A stretch of 64,000 bases of DNA, taken from assembly GCA_030789695.1 (NCBI GenBank), contig CM061142.1, positions 571,259,281 through 571,323,280 on the forward strand, given 5' to 3'. This document shows positions 12,475-24,200 of this stretch, one piece after another. The stretch comes from Scilla litardierei (Eukaryota > Streptophyta > Magnoliopsida > Asparagales > Asparagaceae). The notes under the pieces are model-generated. The model worked only from the letters and a program-made list of their open reading frames with translations, made no database searches and was not told where the DNA came from. Position numbers and translations under genes: made by a program. How positions within the stretch are numbered: position 1 is the first letter of the stretch; every line of letters begins with the position of its first letter.

Positions 12475-13269
12475 GGCGTGCTTAGGAACTCATTGAGCAT
12501 AAAATTGCTCATGGCGACTTTTTCTGCAACATTAACTTCATCTGACTCGGTAGATGATGCTGCAAAAGTATTCGAAGATATTGAAATATATTTCTCAAAG
12601 TTTATTTTTGTATGTTGTAAAGTTCTGTGTTGGAGGTTATATACAGGATTCCATATGACAACGGCTAGTTTGCAACGACTATTTTAAAACCACAATATAT
12701 TCATTTAAATAACATATATATATTACAATAGGCAAGAACAATTGAAAATTAAAATACAACGATTAATTTTATAATTAGGACAACACTTTTGGAAACAACT
12801 CAGCCTCCAATTGTTCTTAAAAACGGTTTTTCCCGAGCTGATAGATTTTCCTTCGCTAGTAGTTTCGAATACATTCCTAACTCCTTATGCGGGCATTGTT
12901 TTCTACTGCATTTGTCAGCCTGCTTTGTGTATTAATGAATTCCTACATCAGACCACTCTTTCGGGCATGGCCTTCCGCAATTTTTGAGATTGTATCGGAC
13001 ATTCCTTCGGCCACCATAGGCATTGCATTTGCATTTGCCTTCGCCTTCACTTTTCTTTTTTTGGCTTTCACCCCGATGAGACTGATTAAAACATGCACAT
13101 CTTCCGTGGTATCATAAACATAAACATAAGTTAGTGTATTCGGTTCGGTAAGTGTTTTAGGCGCGGTAGATGTATTCGGCTCAGATGGTGTACCCGCCTA
13201 TGAAGATAATGAATAATTTTCATGTTCATTGATCTTTGTTCTTTTGGACGAGCTCTCTTGGCTTTCCAA

Positions 13270-13990
13270 CATTCAATTTGGATCATTCTTCAACGTGTAT
13301 CATACATGCTCTAAGTTGAACTTCACTATCATAGATTTTATGGGCAGTGAATATGGCGTCATAGACTCACTACTCTTCTTTCGTGCCTTTGTTTGATTGT
13401 AGGCTCCTACAGACTTGGAAACATGCCCATTCAAATAGTGCAACCGATTTTTACAAGACTTATAATCTCGAATGGCTCCACCATTTTGGAACTCCAAACT
13501 CAGTGACGTACTTTGTCACCTTATTTCAGAATGTTGTGACCGATTGATCAGTACCAATAATGGAGTCTTTGCTGATATTAAGATATGCACTTACTAGGAC
13601 ATTGTCTTCCTCAATTGTCTAGCTTGGCTTTCTTTTGTTGGCCGCAACTATCGAAGGTGGAAAATTCTTCTCTTTTTGGTAGGCGGCTTGTCTTATGGTG
13701 GTCGTAGCATCCTCCATGCTCGTCTATTACACATTGCGTTAAAAATTCGAGATACGATGAGTTATATTGGAAATGTGGATTGTACGTGAAATATGGATTG
13801 TAGGGAAAATTTTGGATTGTATGGGTAAGTTGGATTCGGATGAATTGATCGGTTATATTCTACATTGTTCTCAAGTGGTGAAATTTGTGGAGTATTTAGG
13901 TGGCTAGATGAACTTGAAGAATTTAACAAATTGTGGAAGTAATTGGGATGATTTGGATCCATGACAAATCCGTATTCAATGCACAAAATT
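13270..13990 (-). pseudogene. PIF/Harbinger ORF1, Myb/SANT-like protein, broken
   Basis: The N-terminal piece (13762-13986) contains MDPNHPNYFHNLLNSSSSS, the usual start of plant PIF ORF1 proteins. Further along the minus strand (about 13500-13640) one reads a Myb-like segment with WTIEEDNVLVSAYLN and TTFWNKV, interrupted by stops. At 13300-13497 follows a segment with AIRDYKSCKNRLHYLN, matching the later part of that trihelix/Myb-like domain. ORF1 normally partners with the transposase and helps bind DNA. Stops and frame changes make this copy a pseudogene. Confidence 0.75.
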
Positions 13991-14061
13991 TTCTAACTAA
14001 AGGAAAAATAAGATTAAAGATGTGTGAAACAAATTCTTGGGGAGTATCATATATATAGGAC

Positions 14062-14451
14062 TTTTCTATTAAGGCCGGACCTCACCAAGCACTTGGTGCG
14101 GTCCACCTCAAAACCCCAAATTTTTTTAATTTTTTTAAAAATCTGTTCCGTTGGATTTGTTTTACTCATTCTAAAACCCCAAAATACAGAATTTGGGGTG
14201 AACCCTAGACGATTTGACCCTTGATCAAGCCATTGCAAAACTTCTATTGTTCTGAAACCGTTAAATATATGTATATATTGCAATGGCTTGATCGAGGATC
14301 AAATGGAATCGGATTCGTTTGAAATTTTGTACATTAATGTTTTAGAACACATAGATCACATCTAGTGGAAAAATTCTAAGAAAAATTTTCTTCTAAACTT
14401 TTCGAGCCGGACCTCACCAAGTGCTTGGTGAGGTCCGGCCTCAATAGAAAA
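14062..14451. mobile_element. Foldback MITE with palindromic ends
   Basis: The ends 14062-14089 and 14424-14451 are inverted repeats of 28 bp with one mismatch. Each end is also nearly self-complementary through GGACCTCACCAAG / CTTGGTGAGGTCC. An inner inverted pair built on GATCAAGCCATTGCAA and TTGCAATGGCTTGATC lies at about 14223-14297. No coding is visible and no clear target duplication was found. It lies in the upstream part of the PIF element. Confidence 0.75.
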
Positions 14452-14463
14452 TTTACATACATA

Positions 14464-14833
14464 CATATATAATGATGGATCAAATAACCCCATAAAACCC
14501 CTAGCAAAAAGTCTATGCCCCCTATTTTTTTCGGAAGATCTGAACCGTTCATATTGATCTCCACCCTCTAAAATCCTGACCCACCAATTTTCAGCCCGAT
14601 CCCATGTGTTTTGTCTGTTCATCAACCCTTCGCAAAAGTTCCGTTCATGCGAAACCGTTAAATTTGGGTCGGATGGATGAACGAGCAAAACACATGGGAT
14701 CGGGCTGAAAATTGGTGGGTCAGGGTTTCAGAGGGTGAAGATCAAGATGAACGGTTCGGATCTTCCGTAAAAATAGGGGGCATAGACTTTTTGCTGGGGG
14801 TTATTTTGGGGTTATTTGATCCCTCATATATAT
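14464..14833. mobile_element. Foldback MITE with about 165-bp arms
   Basis: Arm 14464-14629 is the reverse complement of 14671-14833 with only scattered mismatches, leaving a loop of about 40 bp. It directly abuts the preceding MITE and its ends are TATATA-rich. It has no coding capacity. Very long inverted repeats of this kind suggest a Mutator-like or foldback family, which is an inference. Confidence 0.8.
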
Positions 14834-14939
14834 AAGAGAAACGACCCAAAATACTGAACCAAAACATGCACAACGTCTAAAAAATAAACTCACAAATCCA
14901 AGTCTCAACGGCGCTTTGACAGTTATTTTTTTCCTGTAT

Positions 14940-15340
14940 AAGACGTCTAAAGTTCACTATTGATCAGACGTCTGGAAAATGACCATCAGCCATCTGGTCC
15001 ATGTCTCAACGGATATTAACGGCTATTTTTCTTCAAAATCAGATGTTTGACTTTTCCTTATTGTACGTCTGATCCTGTATCAAACATCTGGAAAATGACC
15101 GTCAGACGTTTGGTCCATGTCTTAACGGCGGTTAACGGTTATTTTTTTCCCTAGAGTCAGACTGATGTTCTCTTATCAGACGTCTGATCCTGTATCAAAC
15201 GTCTGACAAATGAATTTCAGACGTCTGGTTCTTGATCACGGAAAAAAAAATTTATCTTCAAAAAATCAGGTGTCTGGTGCCTAATCACCAGACGTCTGGT
15301 CGTAGAAGGGTTAAAAAATCCCAACAGAATCAGGCGTTTG
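14940..15340. repeat. Subterminal CAGACGTCTG repeats, 5' side of PIF element
   Basis: About ten variants of CAGACGTCTG are present, several in the context TCAGACGTCTGATCCTG or ACCAGACGTCTGGTC. They alternate with AACGGTTATTTTT-type words spaced roughly 90-100 bp apart. The same palindrome family marks the opposite flank at 10855-11130, which ties the two flanks to one element. Confidence 0.65.
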
Positions 15341-15345
15341 GCATT

Positions 15346-16530
15346 TGGTGTGTAACAACCAGAAAAGCTGAAAAGTCATAACTAATGGAAGATTAAGAGT
15401 TAGAACATTCACATTTTCCCCTTCATAGCATTCTATTCCTTTATAGATTTGGGAACAACTCTCACTCTTGCTGTTTTTGGGTCTGCCATTGCCGTTGAGT
15501 GCCAAAAGGGCATCATAAGCACTATTTTTCTCATCTTTTGTTTAATGGATTACTTCTCTAGCATTGGAATTGATGCTCGGGAATATTTTAATATGTTTTG
15601 CTCTTTGTATTTTGTAATGCCTTTACAAGATGTAACACCTAGACTTGACGCTGTTCCAATAAATACATGCCAAAGTGTACTACATCAAAAGACATGCTAT
15701 TTAGTCTCAAACAATGTTGATCACATTATTTTGCTTATGTTTGCAAGATAGATAACAATATAGCTCAAATATAGAAGGTTAAAAACATTCCAAATTCAAC
15801 TAAATTGAGGGAGACTGGCAAACTTGTAAACTACTATAAGCAAGCATCATACTGAGTATTATTGTTTAATGTAAAAATTAGTGAAACATGACATACAAAT
15901 ATATAAAAAAACTCAACAGTCTATGTTATTATTAGTCTATTAGGGATTTTGTCAATAAACATGTGTTTAAGTTTTGGTCACTTAATAAACATGCATTCAA
16001 ATAAAAGACAAGGGGTCAAGACTCGAGGCTTATTTCACCCACTTGCCAAACTCCTTACTGTGATGGTTGTCATTGAAATGATATATAGGACTAAAGCTTT
16101 TTCTACGTCACCTTGCTATAATGTGGAAGCAAAATTCTTGGTTAGCATTTCTTGAAAAAGTATTGGCATTGCATTCTTTTGTTACTGTCTTGCTCAATGT
16201 ACAACTTGGATTTATACAGAAATATAGCATTGGAGTTGAGGCTTAGATCCCTAGAGGGCTTTCATAAACTATATGGTTGGTGAAATTTGTGTCTCACGTC
16301 CATAGAATATGATACAGTCGGTGTCCTATTCATATGTGCTTTATAACAAATATAGGTTTCATCCATCTGAGTAAGTGTAGAATATGATAATGGTATACTA
16401 TCTTAAGTGTTCAAATGCATATCCTCCTATACGAAAATGTCCAATTGCACATATGGCTATAGTATTATTAATATTTCATGGTCCATTAATTTGAATAGAG
16501 GTGTCAAGTGAACAATACCTTTTATATTGT
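15346..16530. other. AT-rich DNA, nothing supported
   Basis: Only chance frames are present, for example 15449-15751 (plus), which has hydrophobic stretches but no known domain. No structural repeats stand out. Confidence 0.4.
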
Positions 16531-16753
16531 ATCCATTATACAAACGAGGGATGTTTTTGAATGAGTTTACTGACTAGGACACAAGAGTGTACAAAGAAAG
16601 TTGAGATTTAATCTTGAGGAATCAATGGTTAAGATGTGATTTTGTGGAAATTTGAGGGATCTTAAATTTTGGGTGGAAACGTGTTGGGGGAAAACCAAAA
16701 CCATCTTCATTTAATAACTACCTTCTCCCTTTTCCATCGCTCTTTCTCTCTCT

Positions 16754-16789
<36 letters not shown>

Positions 16790-18400
16790 TTTCCTGTTGA
16801 TGAATCTTTCTCTTTCCTAAATCTAGGGTTAGGGCTTCACATTAGAGAAAAAAATGTCATAGAATGGAAGTTGATGCCCAATCTCCATCAGCATAGCACC
16901 AAGCTCCTTAACCAATGATCCATTGTAATGATCTGTATATTAGTTCCACTCACAGCTGCTACTCAAGCAAGAACAAAAAAAGAAAAGAAAAAAAATGGAG
17001 AAAGCGGTTCTATTGATCACTTGTGGTTATGCAGAAGACTACGACTAGTGCCAGAGATCGATCGGTCGATCCTCTAGTTTCTTATTTCGATTGTAATCTT
17101 TGTTATTATGATTGATTGGATTAAGATTGATTTGTTTTAATTAAGGTGATGGTGTCGTTTCGAGCGTTGCAAGCCTATGGAATCACGATCGATGAGGGTT
17201 GCCTTGTGAAAAACTCTGGAGAAATTATCAGAACCACGTTGTAGCAGGACAAGGTATATTGCATAAAATTGAGAATTTAAAAGCAAAAGATTGGATCTTC
17301 TTTTGAGTTTTTGTTGCTGATCCTCAATGAGTTTATATGTATCAACTAATTGATATTCCTAGATTTTTTTAAAAAAAAATTTAAGTCATCTTTGAAGGAC
17401 TTTTTAATTTATTAGCATGTTATCATATGAACAATATTCTAATAATATGGTAGTTATTCTGGAAGGAAGTGCATTATCCTTTTCTTTTCTCAGTGGGAAA
17501 TTAGTTTGCTTCAGTTGGAGATTAGTTTAATAATTAAACTAATGAATCAAACCAAATAATTGATAACTACTTTGCAAATAGTTTAGGGTGCTTTGTGGAT
17601 GTGAATTTTAATTGTCTTTGTAAATAATAGCCATGCCAGCTCAATATACGACTGTCCACAAATTAGTGGGCAGTTATGGTTCTTCCGAATATAACTAACA
17701 CGATACCCGTGTAGTGCACTAATCTTTAAATATTCAAAGTAAAATCATAACCTTTTCTTGATTGTTACCATCAATGCAGTGGACCATCTACAGAAAATAA
17801 ATTAGATGAGAGGATGGGCCAGACTGGTGGGCCAGACTGGTGGGCCAGAAAATGCGTGTGGAATTTTGAATGAATAATATGTTGCATACATGGAGAGGTT
17901 TTATTTCTATGTAATTTACCAAATGATTGAGGTCAAACTTTTGCACGCATTATTTCAAGTCAATTTGTGGTGCCAATTAGGGGGACATATCTATTATACA
18001 ATTGAGGGATGTTTTTGAATGTGGTTGCTGACTAAGACAAACGGGTGGGTAGAAAGATGATTGTGATTGAATCTTGAGGAATCAGTGAATATGATGAGAG
18101 TTGGTGAAAAATTTACGGGGGAAACCTAAAATTTTATGGGATGACTCTAAATTTTTGTAGAAAACTAAATCTGAAGGAAATTAAATTTTGGAGAACTAAA
18201 ATTTTAAATTTTAAGGATAACTAAGTTTGGAGGGAACTAAATTTTTGGTAGAACTAAAATTTTTGGTGGAACTAAATTCTCTTTGGTGAACTAAATTTTA
18301 ATTTAAAATTTTGGGTGGAACCAAATCTGGAGGGACCTAAACTTTGTGGGGAACTAAATTCTCTCGGAGAACTAAATTTTAGTTTGAATGTGGTTAAAAT
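16530..18400. repeat. Diverged direct repeat pair and GAACTAAATTTT array
   Basis: A segment of about 110 bp starting GAGGGATGTTTTTGAATG occurs at about 16545-16650 and again at about 18003-18110. Between them lie a CT microsatellite (16741-16786) and unassigned DNA. From 18115 to 18385 there is a degenerate tandem array of GGAACTAAATTTT-type units. The CT tract followed by an ATG-poor leader-like stretch could be a plant promoter or 5' UTR, possibly of the RRM gene downstream, but no splice evidence is available. Confidence 0.45.
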
Positions 18401-19134
18401 TTTTTGTTGGTGTGGAATATTTTGAAGGTGGTTGCAATTTTTTTGGGAATTTTGAAAATGCTACAAACTTTGGGGGGTGGATTTTGAGTGGGTTGAAATT
18501 TTTTGGGGAAATATTTTCAATGCCCCATGACCTATTGTCACGGGTTATGACTAGTTATTATATGTGTGAATAGTCTAAATTGAACGGTTATCCTTGTTTC
18601 AATCTCCAAATTTCCGCTTCTATTTTTTCAATGTTTAACTAATATTCGTCTATTATTGATATTTAGTCTGCACTTGCTTTTAATAAAAATCCTAACTATT
18701 GACTGATACCAAGACTGAAACCAAGATTTCAAACTTGGCTTTGAGTAAAAAGCTCTGCTTCATTAGGGAGTTTCATTCATGGCATTATCATCATTGCTGT
18801 ATTTTAGGTTGAACACCGAGGTGCCGAACGATAGGTGCAGCCAGGCACTTATTTGCAGGAACCAATTTGGGGAAAGTTTGGTCAGATATTTTACTATTTG
18901 ATTCATGTGTGTTTTCATGTAGTTCTTCCTAATCATCCATGATATTCATCAAGGGAACACTTTGTTTACTCAAAGTCCAGAAATTTTTGTTGAGGCATTT
19001 TCTCAGCAAAATCGCATGCAATTTTTTGGGTTGCATATTTTAGCTTGACTAGAGGCATATTGTTCTTGTGTGGGCTTCTACATTTTGAGTGTTGTTTATT
19101 AACTTGTTTTTGCTCGGAGAGTTGGTCATATTTT
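18401..19134. other. Unassigned AT-rich DNA
   Basis: No gene or clear repeat is visible. A minus-strand frame at 18966-19169 is short, Lys/Gln-rich and unrecognised. Confidence 0.4.
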
Positions 19135-19440
19135 TGGCTTAATTTCACAAAACTACCTTTAACTTTCATATAATCCCAAAAAACTACCTTTAACTTTATA
19201 AATTACAAAAAACTATCGCCAACTATCTGTTCCCAGTTAGGCCCACTAATGATGATATCGAAGTTTAGTGGGGCCCACATGTTACTGTCTTACATGATTG
19301 AAGGCAAAAAGGTCATTTTGCAAATTTTGTTATCACAAGTAGTGGACCGAACTGGGGAACAGATAGTTAGAGGTAGCTTCTTATAATTATAAAGTCAAAG
19401 GTAGTTTTATGGGAATCCATAGTGTTGTGAAATTAAGCCA
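19135..19440. mobile_element. MITE of about 306 bp
   Basis: The ends are inverted repeats, TGGCTTAATTTCACAA and its complement TTGTGAAATTAAGCCA. Subterminal inverted words built on AACTACCTTTAACTTT and on CTATCTGTTCCCAGTT also pair across the element. It is non-coding. No clear target duplication was found, so the family is not assigned. Confidence 0.75.
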
Positions 19441-19797
19441 TAATCTTTTAAAGAAAAAAGATCTTACTAGTATCATTATCATGGGGAATGCTGTGTCTTG
19501 TTAATGTCCATTCTCCATTTCGGCCAGGTAAAGGAAGTACTTGTCATATTTTCTTGCGTGGAATATTGATGGAGATATGCTTTATCTGCGATTGAAGCAA
19601 TGTGTTAAGTCCACGATTAAAGAATGCATTAAGACCATGCTATGCTATGTTTTTCCCTTTAAAAGGGAGGCATGTAAGAATGGTCTATGGGTTGGCCTTA
19701 CAAAGCAAGGCCTCCATGATAGCAACAATGTCCCATCAAACCCACATATGATGAGATGATGTCTCTACGGCTTACCATTGAGCAAACCCTCCCCCCC

Positions 19798-19838
<41 letters not shown>

Positions 19839-21209
19839 AAAAGTTATGCTATGTTGTTGGATATACTGCATGGCAAGCTTCCTGACAACACAGAAGTGCA
19901 TGCTGAATAAGCAGGCATCCAACATATTCTCACACGTTGCAAAAACAGGAATTTAATGATATCGCTACTACGCGTCGTGCATAATATGATCATTTTAGTA
20001 AGAAAAAAAACTAGACAGCTGTCAGATAACCATTCTTTTCTTTCCACATTGGCTTAGTATGGTGCTGAGTGAATCATGCATTTCCTTTTGTTTTTTCTAT
20101 TTTTTTTCACTTGTAATGTTAAAATTATGAGAAACTAACTATTTGAAGATGTTATATTCATTTCCAACAGGTATAAATGTGAGCATGGATGCTATTAATT
20201 AATGTGAGTGTTGGTTAAGACAAGCATATGTATGCTCTTAAAATAGGTTTTATTCTCTGATGAGCTGATGTTTTGATTTTTAGGGTAGATCTTCTCAAGA
20301 ATGGCAAATTGTTTCTTTTCGTAAAATGATGACTTTCTAATTTGGAATCTGGGATTTCATGATACTACAGAATGAATTATCTAGATATTGATAAATTTTT
20401 TGTTTTAATAGCCTTTGTCTCTGTCAATGCCCTGGCACATGTATCTATTTAAATTCTTTTTAAATACTGAAATGAAGTTGCTAATATAATCCTAGCACGC
20501 ACATATATTCTAGGAGTGATATATTTGAAAAGCCCCAAGCAGAAGCTAGAATCAATTTGCCTGATGTTGCAAGCTTCCAGATAACGTCATCAGAATGATC
20601 AGCCAATGGATAATGTTTAGCTTTATTACATTGACAATGGATAGTGGGTGATCTATGGCAAGTTCCAATAGTAATATGCAACCAAGTCTTGCATTTCAGG
20701 TCTAGTAATAGTAGTTTAAGCTAGATAGAGCAAATATAGTCGGCATACATAATATTTAAAAAAACCGATACTGAACAAATACTTGGCTTGTTTTGGTATT
20801 ACGATTCCATGTATGAATCTAAATACATTTCTTGCTTAGTTATGAAGAGATTTATGTGAACTTCATGTTTTAAATGCTTGTTTCTTGGTAAAACATCCTT
20901 TTTCGGTGGCTCATCAGGGAGTTCTGCAGATCAAACAACCAATTATATTCTTTTCATGTGGTCAAAGTTCTAGACCTCTTTGTCAAAAGATGATGATTCA
21001 ACTACCATGTACTGGCTCAATCATCAGTTGTGATTCTGCTGCCACCTCCTAATCATCCTTTCATCCTTATGGTTCTAGCAACGCTGCCTCCATTCCTTTC
21101 TGTCAGCTGGTACGGAGTATCAGTGTTCTTTTTTTATCTTAAAATTTGGAGGTTCCAAGAAAGGAGTCATCCTAGAGAGTTAAAGGTGTTATCCTCTGTG
21201 AAAGAAAGG
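19441..21209. other. Region upstream of the RRM gene's first coding exon
   Basis: It contains a C-run followed by an A-run (about 19790-19845), otherwise AT-rich DNA. A pyrimidine tract ending at an AG near 21151 could be the acceptor of a 5' UTR intron placed just before the coding exon at 21210; this is a guess from sequence alone. Confidence 0.35.
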
Positions 21210-24200
21210 ATGCGACGATTGCCAGCCAGAAATTTCTCACAAGCTATTCCTTGTCTAGCTACTAGATTATTTGCACGCGATTGTTGCAGCAAGTTATTTG
21301 TTGGAGGTAAAAGTTGGCTTGTTCCTTTGTCTTAATTCTAAATAATCAATTTTTTTCTCTTTTGTTTAATTTATATCTATATTACAAATTGGGGAGGAAG
21401 ACAAAGGTGTGGGCCCCACCTTTGTCCCCATGGGACAAAGGGGTTGTCCCATGTGGCACCCTTTGTCCCATGTGGCAAGGGGAGAGGGGGGCATGTGACA
21501 AAGGTGTGGGCCCCACCTTTGTCCCCATGGGACAGAGGGGCTGTCCCATGTGGCACCCTTTGTCCCATGTGGCAAGTGGAGAGGGTGCCACATGCCCCCC
21601 CCAAAAAAAACACACACACGGCCCCCCAAACACAAATGGCCCCCCTTTTTCGTGTAATTACGGGGTTGCCATTGCCCTTTCATGTTTGCCAAAACACCCT
21701 CCCTCTTACCCCTTTTTATGTATTTGCCACTGGGCTTTGTTTTTTGCGCTTTAGCTCCTCCCCCTCATTTCCATGAACAGTAAGCTTGCCATTGGTGTTT
21801 TTTGCAATTCCCCCAAAGTTTTTTTGTGATTTAACCCGCGCTCCCCCCCCCCCAAAAAAAAAACTCCACGATACCGACACCCACACCCACACCCACACTA
21901 CTCACTCTTTTTCCCTTTGCGCACGTGCACCGCATCCTATTCGGGTGGGTTTTTTTGCAACGTGCACTGTGCATGGTTATTTCTAGTTCAGTTATAAGTT
22001 GTAATGTTCTTTAAGTTTTCATGTGGGGATGAGTGGTTTTTGATAAATCAGATAGGTACGATTATATGCGCTAGATGAACGATTATCATACTTTTAGTTC
22101 CACCTATAACTAATCTTGTCATATAGTTACCAACTGAAATTAGCTTAAGCACACTGACTAAATTTAGTATTAAGCGATACTGATAATACATTGGATAGGT
22201 TTATGGTTAATTTATTGGCTGTAATCTTCTAACTTCTAAGCATCATTTTTACACTCAAGGAGTTGTGTGCATCCAATTTATTCCAATCTGCTGTGGTTCA
22301 ACGAAGCTTTTGCCATAAGAAGTAAAATGTAGAATAAAAAGAAGCTGAGAAGAAGAACAGGAAAATCAAACCCTAACCAGGGTTTGGAAAGTAATCCTTA
22401 ATTAAGGATCGGTGTAAAAAAAGTAGCCCCTAACCAAGAGGAAAAAACTCAAATAAATCTGAATAATTCATAGAAGAATTTTTGTTGATCTATAATCCGA
22501 AAAAATTGAGTACAACATACCCTATTTATAGAGACTAAACATAAGAATCCTAAGTTGACTAAATAATTTTGTTAAACAAGAACTCTCATAAAGAGAAAGT
22601 TCCAAATCAACCAGAATTTCAAACTGAATAAAGATTTAAAAAACTAAATTATAAGAATCCTTGTCCACCAAGTTCAGATTCTAACTAAACTATCCAATCT
22701 CAAATACTTTTAGATAACTTCAAGAGGCTTAAGAATCTTTAGCAAATAATCCATTACCATTACTATTGGTTCTGCATAAAGTCTCCTTTTGAAAGGTAGC
22801 ATCCTCGTTGAGTTGATGTAAACTATCATAAAGGAAGAATTCCCCGAATTTGTGGTTGGAAGGAGATGACAGTAATGAACTATATCTATTGAAAGGATCA
22901 TACAATCAGTTTCCTTGATTGGTAAGTTCCTTCATGGAACCTTTTCACCTTCCCAAATTGCGTAACAAAGTCAAGTCTTAATAGCTTTCATGTTCAATTA
23001 TTGCAACGTCAGACTCGACTTTGCTGGGCATTCTCTCATCAAGTTGAGGAAGATGGAGAATCTTTGTTAATTCTATTGCTTAATTTGTTTACCCATCTTT
23101 AACTTCTTCATGGCTTTTGATTAGACGAGGTCTCTTGTTAATGTTGTTGGCGAAGCTTTGAACTTCAGATCGCAATTACTGTACTTTGATTTTTTTTGGA
23201 ATTTGGAAAAAGAAAAACAGAAAAATCAAATGGAGAAACAGTGCATTACTGTAGCGGTCATCGTAGTTTGAATTTTTAATTTTTGAATATGAATAAATAA
23301 AAGAGAAAAATCAATAAAAAATTTATGGTTACTGTAGTGCTACAGTTATTTGTTTTTTCCCCTCAAATAAATAAAATGAACAGATCGAAAGATATCAAGA
23401 AAAGCTAAGAATGAGGCTCTGATACCAAATTGGTAGCAATAACTTGTGGGAAGAGTTGAAAGAAGAATAGTAAGAAAGAACAGAAAAATCAACTCTTAAC
23501 CAAAGATTGGGAAAACAACCCTTAATTAGGGACTAGTGAAAAACAGTATCCCTTAACCATGAGAGAAAACTAAATGGATCTCTATATTTCTTAGAAGAAT
23601 TTTCATCGATCAATAATATGAAATTTTAAGTATTTTATTTTAATATGAAATTTTAAGTATTTTATTTTAATTCCTTATTTACAGAGACTGAATATACAAC
23701 CTAATCAGGGATTATGAAATTTCCAAATCAACTAGGAATTTCAAACTAAATAAAATTTAAGAACACCAAACTTAAATTTTAAAAATTCTTATCCTAATCA
23801 AACTCAAATTTTTGCTAGGTTAAAAGGCCTATCCAAGGTCACATACCTTTGGATAACTCCAAAAACCTTAGGAATCTTTGAGAAATCTTCTATTGCTAAA
23901 TGTTCTGCATCACAATAACTCCAATAGGCTTTTATCTTAAACACATATTTGGATGACGCTTGCATTTCACGTGTATATGGACTTTTGAATGAAAGATATG
24001 TCATTAATTTTTAGATAATTAATGAATAGCTTGTGGCTCATGGTTCCTACTCCATTAAGGACACATTAATCAAGAAGATACAACACTGCGGTTGCCTTGA
24101 ATTTAAAGCAAGTGGGAATGAGTGGTTTGGTTTCTTCAACCTGAGAACATGTACTCAAGTGGCTCATGCAAATACATTAATTTATCTCACTCGTTATTGG

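Larger units (their letters stand above)
10711..15345 (-). mobile_element. PIF/Harbinger DNA transposon, decayed, one end not found
   Basis: The low-coordinate end begins GAGCACTCCTAATGG after TTA, in the style of plant PIF/Harbinger/Tourist termini with TTA target sites. Inside, on the minus strand, are the two genes typical of the superfamily: a DDE transposase (11484-12474) and a Myb/SANT-like ORF1 (13270-13990), both broken. Both flanks are rich in CAGACGTCTG-like palindromes (10855-11130 and 14940-15340). The matching inverted terminal repeat is not visible near 15345, so the high-coordinate limit is approximate and that end is probably lost. Two foldback MITEs sit at 14062-14833. Confidence 0.7.

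Noticed and set aside
10711..15345. CAGACGTCTG clusters as a CRISPR-like or cis-regulatory array
   Set aside because: Spacing is irregular, the motif is a palindrome, and it brackets a PIF/Harbinger element. Subterminal transposase sites are a simpler reading.
21030..21209. Upstream in-frame start that would lengthen the RRM protein by 60 residues
   Set aside because: The extra part is hydrophobic and has no presequence character. The Met at 21210 gives a typical organelle-targeting start.
21314..21776. Overlapping frames rich in Gly, Pro, Trp and His
   Set aside because: They arise from the tandem repeat of about 95-100 bp in the short Helitron and occur on both strands.
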